Assembly: GCF_016612545.1 (NCBI RefSeq)
Contig: NZ_JAENRY010000022.1
Coordinates: 1-47,489, forward strand
Direction: 5' to 3'
Source: Streptomyces sp. MBT65
GTDB lineage: Bacteria > Actinomycetota > Actinomycetes > Streptomycetales > Streptomycetaceae
DNA length: 47,489 nt
Below, piece after piece: positions 1-7,513 of the stretch; within the stretch, counting starts at the first letter, position 1; each line of letters begins with the position of its first letter. The translations under genes were made by a program, and so were the position numbers. The notes below the pieces were generated by a model. That model ran no database searches. It was not told the origin of the DNA and worked only from the letters and a program-made list of their open reading frames with translations.

Positions 1-82
1 GGGGTGGACGGGGCGCGTGGGGCGCGACTTCTGCGCGGGAGGCGCGGGTTCCCTGTGGCCGGGACGCACCCATGTGAATGGC

Positions 83-1417
83 TCAGATGCGTGCGAACGC
101 CTGCTCGATGATGTCGAGCCCCTCGCTCAGCAGGTCCTCCCCGATGACCAGCGGGGGCAGGAAGCGGAGCACGTTGCCGTAGGTGCCACAGGTCAGGACC
201 AGCAGCCCTTCCTGGTGGCAGGCCTTGGCGAGCGCGGCGGTCGCCTCCGGGTTCGGCTCCTTGGTCGTACGGTCCTTGACGAGCTCGATGGCGATCATCG
301 CGCCGCGCCCGCGGACATCGCCGATGATGTCGAACTTCTCCGCCATGGCACCGAGCCGGGCCTTCATGACCCCCTCGATGGCCTTGGCCCTGGCGTTGAG
401 GTCCAGCTCCTTCATGGTCTCGATGGAGCCGAGCGCACCGGCGCAGGCGACCGGGTTGCCGCCGTACGTGCCACCCAGCCCACCGGCGTGCGCGGCGTCC
501 ATGATCTCGGCGCGGCCGGTCACGGCGGCGAGCGGCAGCCCGCCCGCGATGCCCTTCGCGGTGGTGATCAGGTCCGGGACGACGCCCTCGTCCTCGCACG
601 CGAACCACTGGCCCGTACGGCAGAACCCGGACTGGATCTCGTCCGCGACGAACACGATCCCGTTGTCGGCGGCGAACTTGCTGAGCGCCGGCAGGAAGCC
701 CTTCGCCGGCTCGATGAAACCGCCCTCGCCGAGGACCGGCTCGATGATGATCGCGGCGACGTTGTCGGCCCCGATCTGCTTGTTGATCATGTCGATGGCC
801 TGTGCGGAGGCCTCGGCACCGGCGTTGTCCGGGCCGGTCGGCCAGCGGTAGCCGTAGGCGACGGGCACGCGGTACACCTCGGGCGCGAACGGCCCGAAGC
901 CGTTCTTGTACGGCATGTTCTTCGAGGTCAGCGCCATGGTGAGGTTGGTCCGGCCGTGGTAGCCGTGGTCGAAGACGACGACGGCCTGCCGCTTGGTGTA
1001 GGCCCGCGCGATCTTCACGGCGTTCTCGACGGCCTCGGCGCCGGAGTTGAACAGCGCCGACTTCTTGGCGTGGTCGCCCGGGGTCAGCTCGGCGAGCGCC
1101 TCGGCGACCTCGACGTAACCCTCGTACGGCGTGACCATGAAACAGGTGTGGGTGAAGTCGGCGAGCTGCGCGGTGGCACGGCGTACGACGGCCTCGGCGG
1201 AGGCGCCGACGCTCGTCACGGCGATGCCTGAACCGAAGTCGATGAACCGGTTCCCGTCGACGTCCTCCAGGATCCCGCCGCCCGCGCGCGCGGTGAACAC
1301 GGGCAGCACGGAGCCCACACCGGCCGCGACCGCGGCGGTACGGCGGGCCTGCAGCTCCTGCGACTTCGGGCCGGGGATGGCGGTGAGGACGCGGCGCTCC
1401 TGCGGAAGTGCGGTCAT
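83..1417 (-). CDS. gabT: 4-aminobutyrate aminotransferase (PLP-dependent, class III)
   Basis: Transfers the amino group of 4-aminobutyrate to 2-oxoglutarate, giving succinate semialdehyde and glutamate in the cytoplasm. The 444-residue length is usual for class-III aminotransferases. Visible landmarks are SGAEAVENAVK near residue 125, where the PLP phosphate binds, HGYHGRT near 151, the cofactor-contacting Asp in VADEIQSGFCRTG (D259), and the Schiff-base lysine in TTAKGIAGG (K288). The ATG at 1417 follows an AGGAG ribosome site at good distance. The gene diverges from the membrane NTPase gene and lies near a PucR-family regulator and an aldehyde dehydrogenase, which suggests a GABA or polyamine catabolic unit. 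Family membership is clear; related omega-amino acid or putrescine transaminases cannot be excluded from sequence alone. Confidence 0.93.
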   Translation of the reverse strand: MTALPQERRVLTAIPGPKSQELQARRTAAVAAGVGSVLPVFTARAGGGILEDVDGNRFIDFGSGIAVTSVGASAEAVVRRATAQLADFTHTCFMVTPYEGYVEVAEALAELTPGDHAKKSALFNSGAEAVENAVKIARAYTKRQAVVVFDHGYHGRTNLTMALTSKNMPYKNGFGPFAPEVYRVPVAYGYRWPTGPDNAGAEASAQAIDMINKQIGADNVAAIIIEPVLGEGGFIEPAKGFLPALSKFAADNGIVFVADEIQSGFCRTGQWFACEDEGVVPDLITTAKGIAGGLPLAAVTGRAEIMDAAHAGGLGGTYGGNPVACAGALGSIETMKELDLNARAKAIEGVMKARLGAMAEKFDIIGDVRGRGAMIAIELVKDRTTKEPNPEATAALAKACHQEGLLVLTCGTYGNVLRFLPPLVIGEDLLSEGLDIIEQAFARI

Positions 1418-1529
1418 GAGGGGCTCCTGGGGTGGTGCGGACGCTTTTCTTCTGTCTTCCTTTCTCGCAGGCTAGGGCGGGTGACCGGGGGTGGGCATGC
1501 TCCATGTGGGCGGTGTCGGCGACGCGGGT

Positions 1530-1544
1530 TGTCCGTGATGGACA
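1530..1544. promoter_or_regulatory. Inverted repeat in gabT upstream region, possible regulator site
   Basis: TGTCC and GGACA arms are separated by five bases, about 115 bp upstream of the gabT start. On the gabT strand a TAGCCT hexamer, a possible -10 box, lies roughly 45 bp nearer the gene, so the repeat would sit where an activator binds. A link to the nearby PucR-family protein is only inferred from proximity. Confidence 0.3.
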
Positions 1545-1667
1545 GTGCCGGGTTCGCGGAGCTTGGCGTGGGCCCGGGCGCGTAAACGGTGAACTCCCCT
1601 TCTGGGCGCGTTAGATTGACTCGCTGACGGTGTACGGAACGGCTGGTCAAGGGGCGAGGGCGAGACG

Positions 1668-4085
1668 ATGGACAGCGACGGGACGCGGGACGCGCGGGGT
1701 ACGCATGCGAATCCTGTGCCGCGTCCGGCGGGGCCGGCGGACGTACCGGCCATGCCGCCTCGGCCGCCGCGCACACCGGGTGCGGCACCCGCGCCCGAAC
1801 AGCCGCCGCGGTTCGCCCCCGCCGTCGCCGACTGGCTGAACGAGCCCCGGCCGGCCGCCGCGCCCGGCATCTGGCGCTACGGGTATCGCCCGCCCAAGGC
1901 CGACCGCGCGGCGACGCGGCTCTCCAAGGTCGCGATCCTGGGTCTGCTGATCCCGCTCGTGGTGGCGCTGATCGTGTGGTCCTTCTGGCGCCATGGAGCT
2001 GTCCCGTACCAATGGGCCCTGCTCAAGCTGTTCACCCCGAGCGACTGGTGGTGGGCCGGCACGGTGTCTCCCAAGGGGACCGAGGGCGCGGACGCGATCA
2101 GCGTCTACGACGGTGCCTTCTTCGCCCTGCTCGTCTATGCCGTCGTCAAGCTCGGCGGTTGGCTGGAGGTGGCTCGCCATGTCGTCGGCGGTCGTCCCCA
2201 GCCCGCTCGCGCCCTGCTGGCGCTCGTCGGTGGCCTCATCGCTCTCAGCTTCGTGTTCCCCTCCGCGTTCCCCGGTGTCGGCTGGGCACCCCTCCCGGTC
2301 CAGGACCCGCTGTTCTCCCTTGTCGTCCTGATCGACGGTGGCCCCGATCTCTTCCAGTCGGTGCTCTTCACCGACACGCTGTACGCGCTCATCACGGCCG
2401 CGGTCCTGTGGCCCTTCGCCCGCCTCGGCGGCTGGTGGGCGCTCGCGAAGGAACGACTCGTCGCGCGCAGCCGTACGGGAGAGGGCGAGACCCGCCCGGC
2501 GCCCGCTGTTCTGGTGCCCGCCCAGTGGCCCGAGCTGCGCGAGGCGGGCCAGAACGAAGCGGCCGAGCTCCTCACCGCCGAAGTGCTCACCGGCCGTATG
2601 AACGACGTGGACTGCGCCCGGATCGGGTACGCGTGGCAAACCGCCCGCAGGGAGGCGCAGTTGGCGGTCTTCACCGACACGGTGCTGCGCAAGGGGGCGG
2701 CGGCCTGGGTCCACCCGTCCGGCGCCCGGGACCTGCCCGGCCGTGCCGCACCGCACGACCTGCTCGAAGGGCAGGTCCGCATCGGGCAGTGGACGGCCGG
2801 GGACCGCACTCCATCGGCCTATCGAGGCGCGGGCACGGCCCTCGGCCCCGACACGCTCGGCACCTCGCTCCTCGTCGTGGGGCCGTCCGGCTCCGGCAAG
2901 ACCAGGCACGTGGTCGCCCCGGTCGTCGAGTCCCTCGCTCTGCGGGCGCTGACCGGACAGTGTGCCGTCGTGGCGGTCTGCGCGGCCGGTACCCCGCTCG
3001 GCCCGGACTCCGCGTTCGACGTCGTGGTGCGGATCGGGGACCCCACCTCCGTCTACGACCTGGATCCCTACGCCGACACCACCGACCCCGACGCGGCCGC
3101 CGCGTTCCTCGCCGAGGCACTGGCCGGAGACCTCGACACCGTCGGTGCCCAACGGGCCGCGACCGCACTCGCCCAGCTGCTCGGGCCGTACCGTGCGGTG
3201 CACGGCACCTTCCCGCCCCTGCCCGTGCTGCGGGAACTCCTGGACGGCGAACCCTCGGCGCTCGACGCCCTGCGCCAGGCGCTGCCGGCGCCGGAGCACG
3301 CGGGCCTGCGCCGCGATCTCGACGCCCGTGCCCGGCAGACCGGAAGCGCCGCCGATCCGGGGCCCGTACTCGCCGACCGGCTCGCGCTGCTGGACCGGCC
3401 CGTGTTCGCCGAGTTCTTCGGCACCGGCGACGCGGCCGTCCGGCCGTTCTCGCTGCGCGCCGTCGCGCACCACCCCCTGCGGGTCCGCATCGACGTGCCG
3501 GCCCACGGGCACGAGGAGGCCTCCCGGCTCATTACCCGGCTGGTCCTGGCCCAGTTCGACCATGTCGTGCACGACACAGGCCGTCGGCACTTCGCGTGTC
3601 TCGTCCTCGACGACGCCACCGGGACGGTGACCACCGAGTCGGTACGGCACATGCAGCGGCTGCGCTCGCAGAACGCGGGCGTGCTGCTCGCCCTGCGCAC
3701 GCTCGGCGATGTCCCCGAGGCGCTGCACGGACCCCTGCACGGGGCGGTCGGCTGCCGGATGGCCTTCTCGGGAGTCACCACCTGGGACGGCAGCCGCTTC
3801 GCGCACGCCTGGGGCACGGAGTGGGTGGAGACCCGGGACGTGGCCCAGCACACCGTCTTCGCGGACCAGCCGATGACCCGCGCCATCCACGCCCTGCGCA
3901 AGCTGGTGACGGGCCGGGCGGTGACGACGGAGGCGGTGACCGTACGGCAGGTCGAGCGGGAGCGGTGGTCAGCGTCCCAGCTCGCGCACGAGGTCCCGCC
4001 GGGGCACGCGGTGCTGTCGCTCACGACGGTCGAGGGCAAGCACACCCCGCCCTCGCTGGTGGACCTACGCCCCCCAACCCCCTGA
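1668..4085 (+). CDS. Membrane-anchored NTPase (VirD4/TraG-like P-loop protein)
   Basis: An 805-residue protein with a Pro/Arg-rich cytoplasmic N-terminus, then about four hydrophobic segments between residues 84 and 265 (one reads AILGLLIPLVVALIVW), followed by a large soluble part. A Walker A motif, GPSGSGKT, lies at residues 405-412, and a Walker B-like CLVLDDA is near 645. This arrangement resembles coupling-protein ATPases of conjugation and type IV secretion, and conserved actinobacterial proteins usually annotated only as ATP/GTP-binding. No relaxase or other conjugation gene is nearby, so a DNA-transfer role is not supported. It is transcribed divergently from gabT and precedes the PucR regulator by 125 bp. 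The ATG at 1668 follows a GGGCGAG ribosome site. Its function is not known from the sequence. Confidence 0.8.
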   Translation: MDSDGTRDARGTHANPVPRPAGPADVPAMPPRPPRTPGAAPAPEQPPRFAPAVADWLNEPRPAAAPGIWRYGYRPPKADRAATRLSKVAILGLLIPLVVALIVWSFWRHGAVPYQWALLKLFTPSDWWWAGTVSPKGTEGADAISVYDGAFFALLVYAVVKLGGWLEVARHVVGGRPQPARALLALVGGLIALSFVFPSAFPGVGWAPLPVQDPLFSLVVLIDGGPDLFQSVLFTDTLYALITAAVLWPFARLGGWWALAKERLVARSRTGEGETRPAPAVLVPAQWPELREAGQNEAAELLTAEVLTGRMNDVDCARIGYAWQTARREAQLAVFTDTVLRKGAAAWVHPSGARDLPGRAAPHDLLEGQVRIGQWTAGDRTPSAYRGAGTALGPDTLGTSLLVVGPSGSGKTRHVVAPVVESLALRALTGQCAVVAVCAAGTPLGPDSAFDVVVRIGDPTSVYDLDPYADTTDPDAAAAFLAEALAGDLDTVGAQRAATALAQLLGPYRAVHGTFPPLPVLRELLDGEPSALDALRQALPAPEHAGLRRDLDARARQTGSAADPGPVLADRLALLDRPVFAEFFGTGDAAVRPFSLRAVAHHPLRVRIDVPAHGHEEASRLITRLVLAQFDHVVHDTGRRHFACLVLDDATGTVTTESVRHMQRLRSQNAGVLLALRTLGDVPEALHGPLHGAVGCRMAFSGVTTWDGSRFAHAWGTEWVETRDVAQHTVFADQPMTRAIHALRKLVTGRAVTTEAVTVRQVERERWSASQLAHEVPPGHAVLSLTTVEGKHTPPSLVDLRPPTP

Positions 4086-4210
4086 ACCGGACATACAAGG
4101 CCCTGACGACCATACGGTGAGGCAGAATCGGAGTGGGCCGTTCATACGTGACGGCCAAAAGCTCGACCCGATCCCCGGTCTCCTCCCCTCTGATCCCGTC
4201 TGAAGGCCCC

Positions 4211-5797
4211 ATGCCCCCCACCCTCGCCTCCCTCGCCCACCACTCCGCGCTCAAGCTCACCGTGCGCGCCGGCGAGGACCGGCTGGACGTGCCTGTCCGC
4301 TGGGCGCATGTCAGTGAGCTGGCGGATCCGGTGCCGTACATGGAGGGCGGGGAACTGCTGCTGACCACCGCGTTGAAGCTGGACGCGGAGGACGCGAAGG
4401 CCATGCGGCGGTATGTGAAGCGGCTGGTGGGGGCCGGAGTCGTGGGGCTGGGGTTCGCCGTCGGGGTCAACTACGACGAGATTCCGAAGGTGCTCGTCGA
4501 CACGGCCGGGGAAGAGGGGCTGCCGCTGCTGGAGGTGCCCCGGCGCACCCCCTTCATCGCGATCAGCAAAGCCGTCTCCGCCGCGATCGCCGCCGATCAG
4601 TACCGGGCCGTGACCGCCGGGTTCGCCGCTCAGCGCGAGCTCACTCGGCAGGCCCTCAGCGACGGCCCGGAGGGGCTGCTCGCCGCACTCGCCGCCCAGG
4701 TCGACGGATGGGCCGCGCTCTACGACGCGTCCGGCGCCCTCGTCGCCACCGCACCGGAGTGGGCGGGCCGCCGTGCCGCCCGCCTCACCGCGGACGTGGA
4801 ACGGCTGCGGGACCGGCCGGCTCCCGCCTCCTCCGTGGTCGGCGGCCCCGACAACGAGGACCGGGTCGAACTGCACACCCTCGGCACCGGCCGCCGCCCG
4901 CGCGCCGCGCTCGCCGTAGGAACGGCATCGGCGCTCGGGACGGCGGAGCGGTACGCCGTGCACTCCGCGATCGCGCTCCTCACCCTCACCACGGAACGCT
5001 CCCGCTCCCTCCAGGCCGCCCAGGACCGGATCGGCGCCGCGGTGCTGCGGCTGCTGCTCGCCGGGCACCCGGACCATGCGCGGGCGGTCGCCGGGGAACT
5101 GTACGGCGGGCTCCTCGACGCGCCGTTCCGGGTCGTCGTGGGCGAGGGCGCGACAGCGGACAGCGATCACCTGGGAGGGCTCGCCGAGGTCGTCGAGTCG
5201 GCGGCGGCACGGTCGGGCGAGGCCGTGCTCGTCGTGGTGGAAGGGCCGCGGCGGCTGGTGGTGCTGGCCGTGGACGGCGGTGCGGCGGTCGAGGCGTGCG
5301 GGGAGTACGCGGCGACGCTGGAGGCCGAGCGGGCCGCCTCGGACGTACGCGAACAGGGCGGCGAGGACGACGAGTTGGTGGTCGGGCTCTCCGCGCCGTC
5401 CGGCCCCATCGCCGCGGCAGGCGCGTACAAGCAGGCCGAGCAGGCGCTGTCCGTGGCCCGGCGGCGCGGCCGGGTGCTCGTCGAGCACGAGCAACTGGCC
5501 GCCGGATCCGTGCTGCCGCTGCTCGCCGACGACGCGGTGCGCGCCTTCGCGGACGGGTTGCTACGGCCGCTGTCCGAGCACGACGCGACCGGGCGGGGCG
5601 ATCTGGTCGCCTCGTTGCGGGCGTGGCTGTCCCGGCACGGTCAGTGGGACGCGGCGGCGGCCGACCTCGGGGTGCATCGGCACACCCTGCGGTACCGGAT
5701 GCGGCGGGTCGAGGAGATCCTCGGACGGTCGCTCGACGATCCGGACGTCCGGATGGAGCTGTGGCTGGCGCTGAAGGCGACGGCCGCGGCCGAGTGA
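4211..5797 (+). CDS. PucR-family transcriptional regulator
   Basis: A 528-residue cytoplasmic regulator. The N-terminal PucR domain (residues about 8-125) contains the typical stretch VRWAHVSELADPVPYMEGGE. A GGDEF-like central region follows, and the C-terminus carries the PucR-type helix-turn-helix: WDAAAADLGVHRHTLRYRMRR, then VEEILGRSLDDPDVRMELWLAL. The ATG at 4211 is preferred over an upstream in-frame GTG at 4133 because it follows a GAAGG ribosome site and starts the conserved domain. PucR proteins often activate nitrogen or amine catabolism genes. With gabT and the aldehyde dehydrogenase on either side, control of GABA or polyamine breakdown is a reasonable inference, but the ligand is unknown. 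Confidence 0.9.
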   Translation: MPPTLASLAHHSALKLTVRAGEDRLDVPVRWAHVSELADPVPYMEGGELLLTTALKLDAEDAKAMRRYVKRLVGAGVVGLGFAVGVNYDEIPKVLVDTAGEEGLPLLEVPRRTPFIAISKAVSAAIAADQYRAVTAGFAAQRELTRQALSDGPEGLLAALAAQVDGWAALYDASGALVATAPEWAGRRAARLTADVERLRDRPAPASSVVGGPDNEDRVELHTLGTGRRPRAALAVGTASALGTAERYAVHSAIALLTLTTERSRSLQAAQDRIGAAVLRLLLAGHPDHARAVAGELYGGLLDAPFRVVVGEGATADSDHLGGLAEVVESAAARSGEAVLVVVEGPRRLVVLAVDGGAAVEACGEYAATLEAERAASDVREQGGEDDELVVGLSAPSGPIAAAGAYKQAEQALSVARRRGRVLVEHEQLAAGSVLPLLADDAVRAFADGLLRPLSEHDATGRGDLVASLRAWLSRHGQWDAAAADLGVHRHTLRYRMRRVEEILGRSLDDPDVRMELWLALKATAAAE

Positions 5798-5925
5798 CGG
5801 GACCTGCCGATCTGTAGTGTTCCCGTCCGGTACCACTACGACTCGGCTAAACGCACCGCGCTCTCCCCGCACCTACGGTGGACCGAGAAGCCCCAAGACC
5901 ACCCCCAACGCGGAAGGGCCGGGAC

Positions 5926-7371
5926 ATGACCTCCACCCACGCCTTCTGGCTCGCCGGCCGCCAGGCCACCGGCCAGGACACCTTCGACGTCACCTCGCCG
6001 TGGGACGGACGCCTCGTCGGCAAGGTCAGCCTGCCGACCGATGCCCAGGTCGAGGAGGCGGTGGCCGCCGCGTACGCCGTACGGGACGAGTTCGCCGCCA
6101 CCCCCGCCCACGTCCGCGCCGCCGCCCTCGACCACGTCAGCCGGCGTCTCGCCGAGCGGGTCGAGGAGATCGCGCAGCTCATCTCCGCCGAGAACGGCAA
6201 GCCGATCAAGTGGGCGCGCGGTGAAGTCGGCCGGGCCGTGTCCGTGTTCCGGTTCGCCGCGGAGGAAGCCCGGCGGTTCAACGGCGGCGAGGCCCAGCGC
6301 CTCGACACCGACGCCGGCGGCCAGGGCCGGCTCGCCCTCACCCGGCGCTTCCCGAAGGGCGTCGTCCTCGGCATCGCGCCCTTCAACTTCCCGCTGAACC
6401 TCTGCGCCCACAAGATCGCCCCCGCGATCGCGGCCGGCGCCCCGATCATCCTCAAGCCGGCCCCGGCCACCCCGCTCTCCGGCCTGATCATCGGCGACCT
6501 CCTCGCCGAGACCGACCTGCCCGCCGGCGCGTGGAGCATCCTGCCGGTCGCCAACGACCACATGCCCGCCCTCGTCCAGGACGAGCGGCTGCCGGTGATC
6601 TCCTTCACCGGTTCGGAGAAGGTCGGCTACGCGATCATGGACTCGGTGCCGCGCAAGCACTGCACCCTGGAGCTGGGCGGCAACGGCGCGGCCGTGGTCC
6701 TCGGGGACTACGCCTCCGACGCCGACCTCGACTGGGCCGCGACCCGGATCGCCACCTTCTCCAACTACCAGGGCGGCCAGTCCTGCATCTCCGTGCAGCG
6801 GGTCATCGCGGACGCCGCCGTCCACGACCGGCTGCTCCCGCGCATCGTCGCGGCAGTGGAGGCCCAGGTCACCGGTGACCCGAGCGACGACAAGACCGAC
6901 GTCGGGCCGCTGGTCAGCGAGGCCGCCGCGCAGCGCGTCGAGTCCTGGGTCCAGGAGGCCGTGGCGGCGGGCGCCACCCTCCTCACCGGCGGCAAGCGCG
7001 ACGGCGCCTCGTACGCGCCGACCGTCCTCACCGACGTACCGGCCGACACGACGATCTCCTGCGAGGAGGTCTTCGGACCGGTGCTCACCGTGACGAAGGT
7101 GGACGGCGAGGCCGCCGCCTTCGCCGCCGCCAACGACTCCAAGTACGGCCTCCAGGCAGGGGTGTTCACCCATGACGTGCAGGTCGCCTTCCGCGCCCAC
7201 CGCGCGCTGGAGGTCGGCGGCGTGATCATCGGCGACGTCCCGTCCTACCGCGCCGACCAGATGCCGTACGGCGGTGCCAAGCAGTCCGGTGTCGGCCGCG
7301 AGGGCGTGAAGTTCGCGATGGACGACTACACCTACGAGCGGGTGCTGGTGCTGACGGGGCTCGCGCTCTGA
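5926..7371 (+). CDS. NAD(P)-dependent aldehyde dehydrogenase
   Basis: Oxidises an aldehyde to the acid with NAD(P)+. The 481-residue length is standard for the family. The general-base glutamate lies in CTLELGGNGA, the cofactor-binding FTGSEKVG precedes it, and the catalytic cysteine lies in QGGQSCISVQR; the EEVFGPVLTV motif is near residue 385. The ATG at 5926 follows a GGAAGG ribosome site and begins the conserved N-terminus. It follows the PucR regulator by 128 bp, room for its own promoter. Next to gabT, a substrate such as succinate semialdehyde or an aminoaldehyde is plausible, but the exact substrate cannot be read from sequence. It ends 57 bp before a strong terminator shared with the convergent GH3 gene. 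Confidence 0.92.
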   Translation: MTSTHAFWLAGRQATGQDTFDVTSPWDGRLVGKVSLPTDAQVEEAVAAAYAVRDEFAATPAHVRAAALDHVSRRLAERVEEIAQLISAENGKPIKWARGEVGRAVSVFRFAAEEARRFNGGEAQRLDTDAGGQGRLALTRRFPKGVVLGIAPFNFPLNLCAHKIAPAIAAGAPIILKPAPATPLSGLIIGDLLAETDLPAGAWSILPVANDHMPALVQDERLPVISFTGSEKVGYAIMDSVPRKHCTLELGGNGAAVVLGDYASDADLDWAATRIATFSNYQGGQSCISVQRVIADAAVHDRLLPRIVAAVEAQVTGDPSDDKTDVGPLVSEAAAQRVESWVQEAVAAGATLLTGGKRDGASYAPTVLTDVPADTTISCEEVFGPVLTVTKVDGEAAAFAAANDSKYGLQAGVFTHDVQVAFRAHRALEVGGVIIGDVPSYRADQMPYGGAKQSGVGREGVKFAMDDYTYERVLVLTGLAL

Positions 7372-7427
7372 CCGTCCTCTCACCCAACAGCTCTAGCTAA
7401 TGGGATCCATTTTCATATAGCCTCTCC

Positions 7428-7469
7428 GAAGGGGCCCGGCACCGATGCCTTCCGGTGCCGGGCCCCTTC
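7428..7469. terminator. Bidirectional terminator between aldehyde dehydrogenase and GH3 genes
   Basis: Perfect 17-bp arms, GAAGGGGCCCGGCACCG and its complement, surround an 8-base loop. It lies between two convergent genes and can serve both. It also marks the left border of the xyloglucan locus. Confidence 0.9.
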
Positions 7470-7513
7470 TCTGTCGCCGGTCCCCCGGACCGGCGTCGGC
7501 CTTCCCCGGACCC

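Noticed and set aside
1647..3890. Long reverse-strand open frame opposite the membrane NTPase gene
   Set aside because: Antisense shadow of a high-GC gene; no recognisable domains, skewed composition, and the forward frame has a clear P-loop.
1668..4085. Membrane NTPase as evidence of an integrated conjugative element
   Set aside because: No integrase, relaxase, attachment repeat or replication gene is present nearby.
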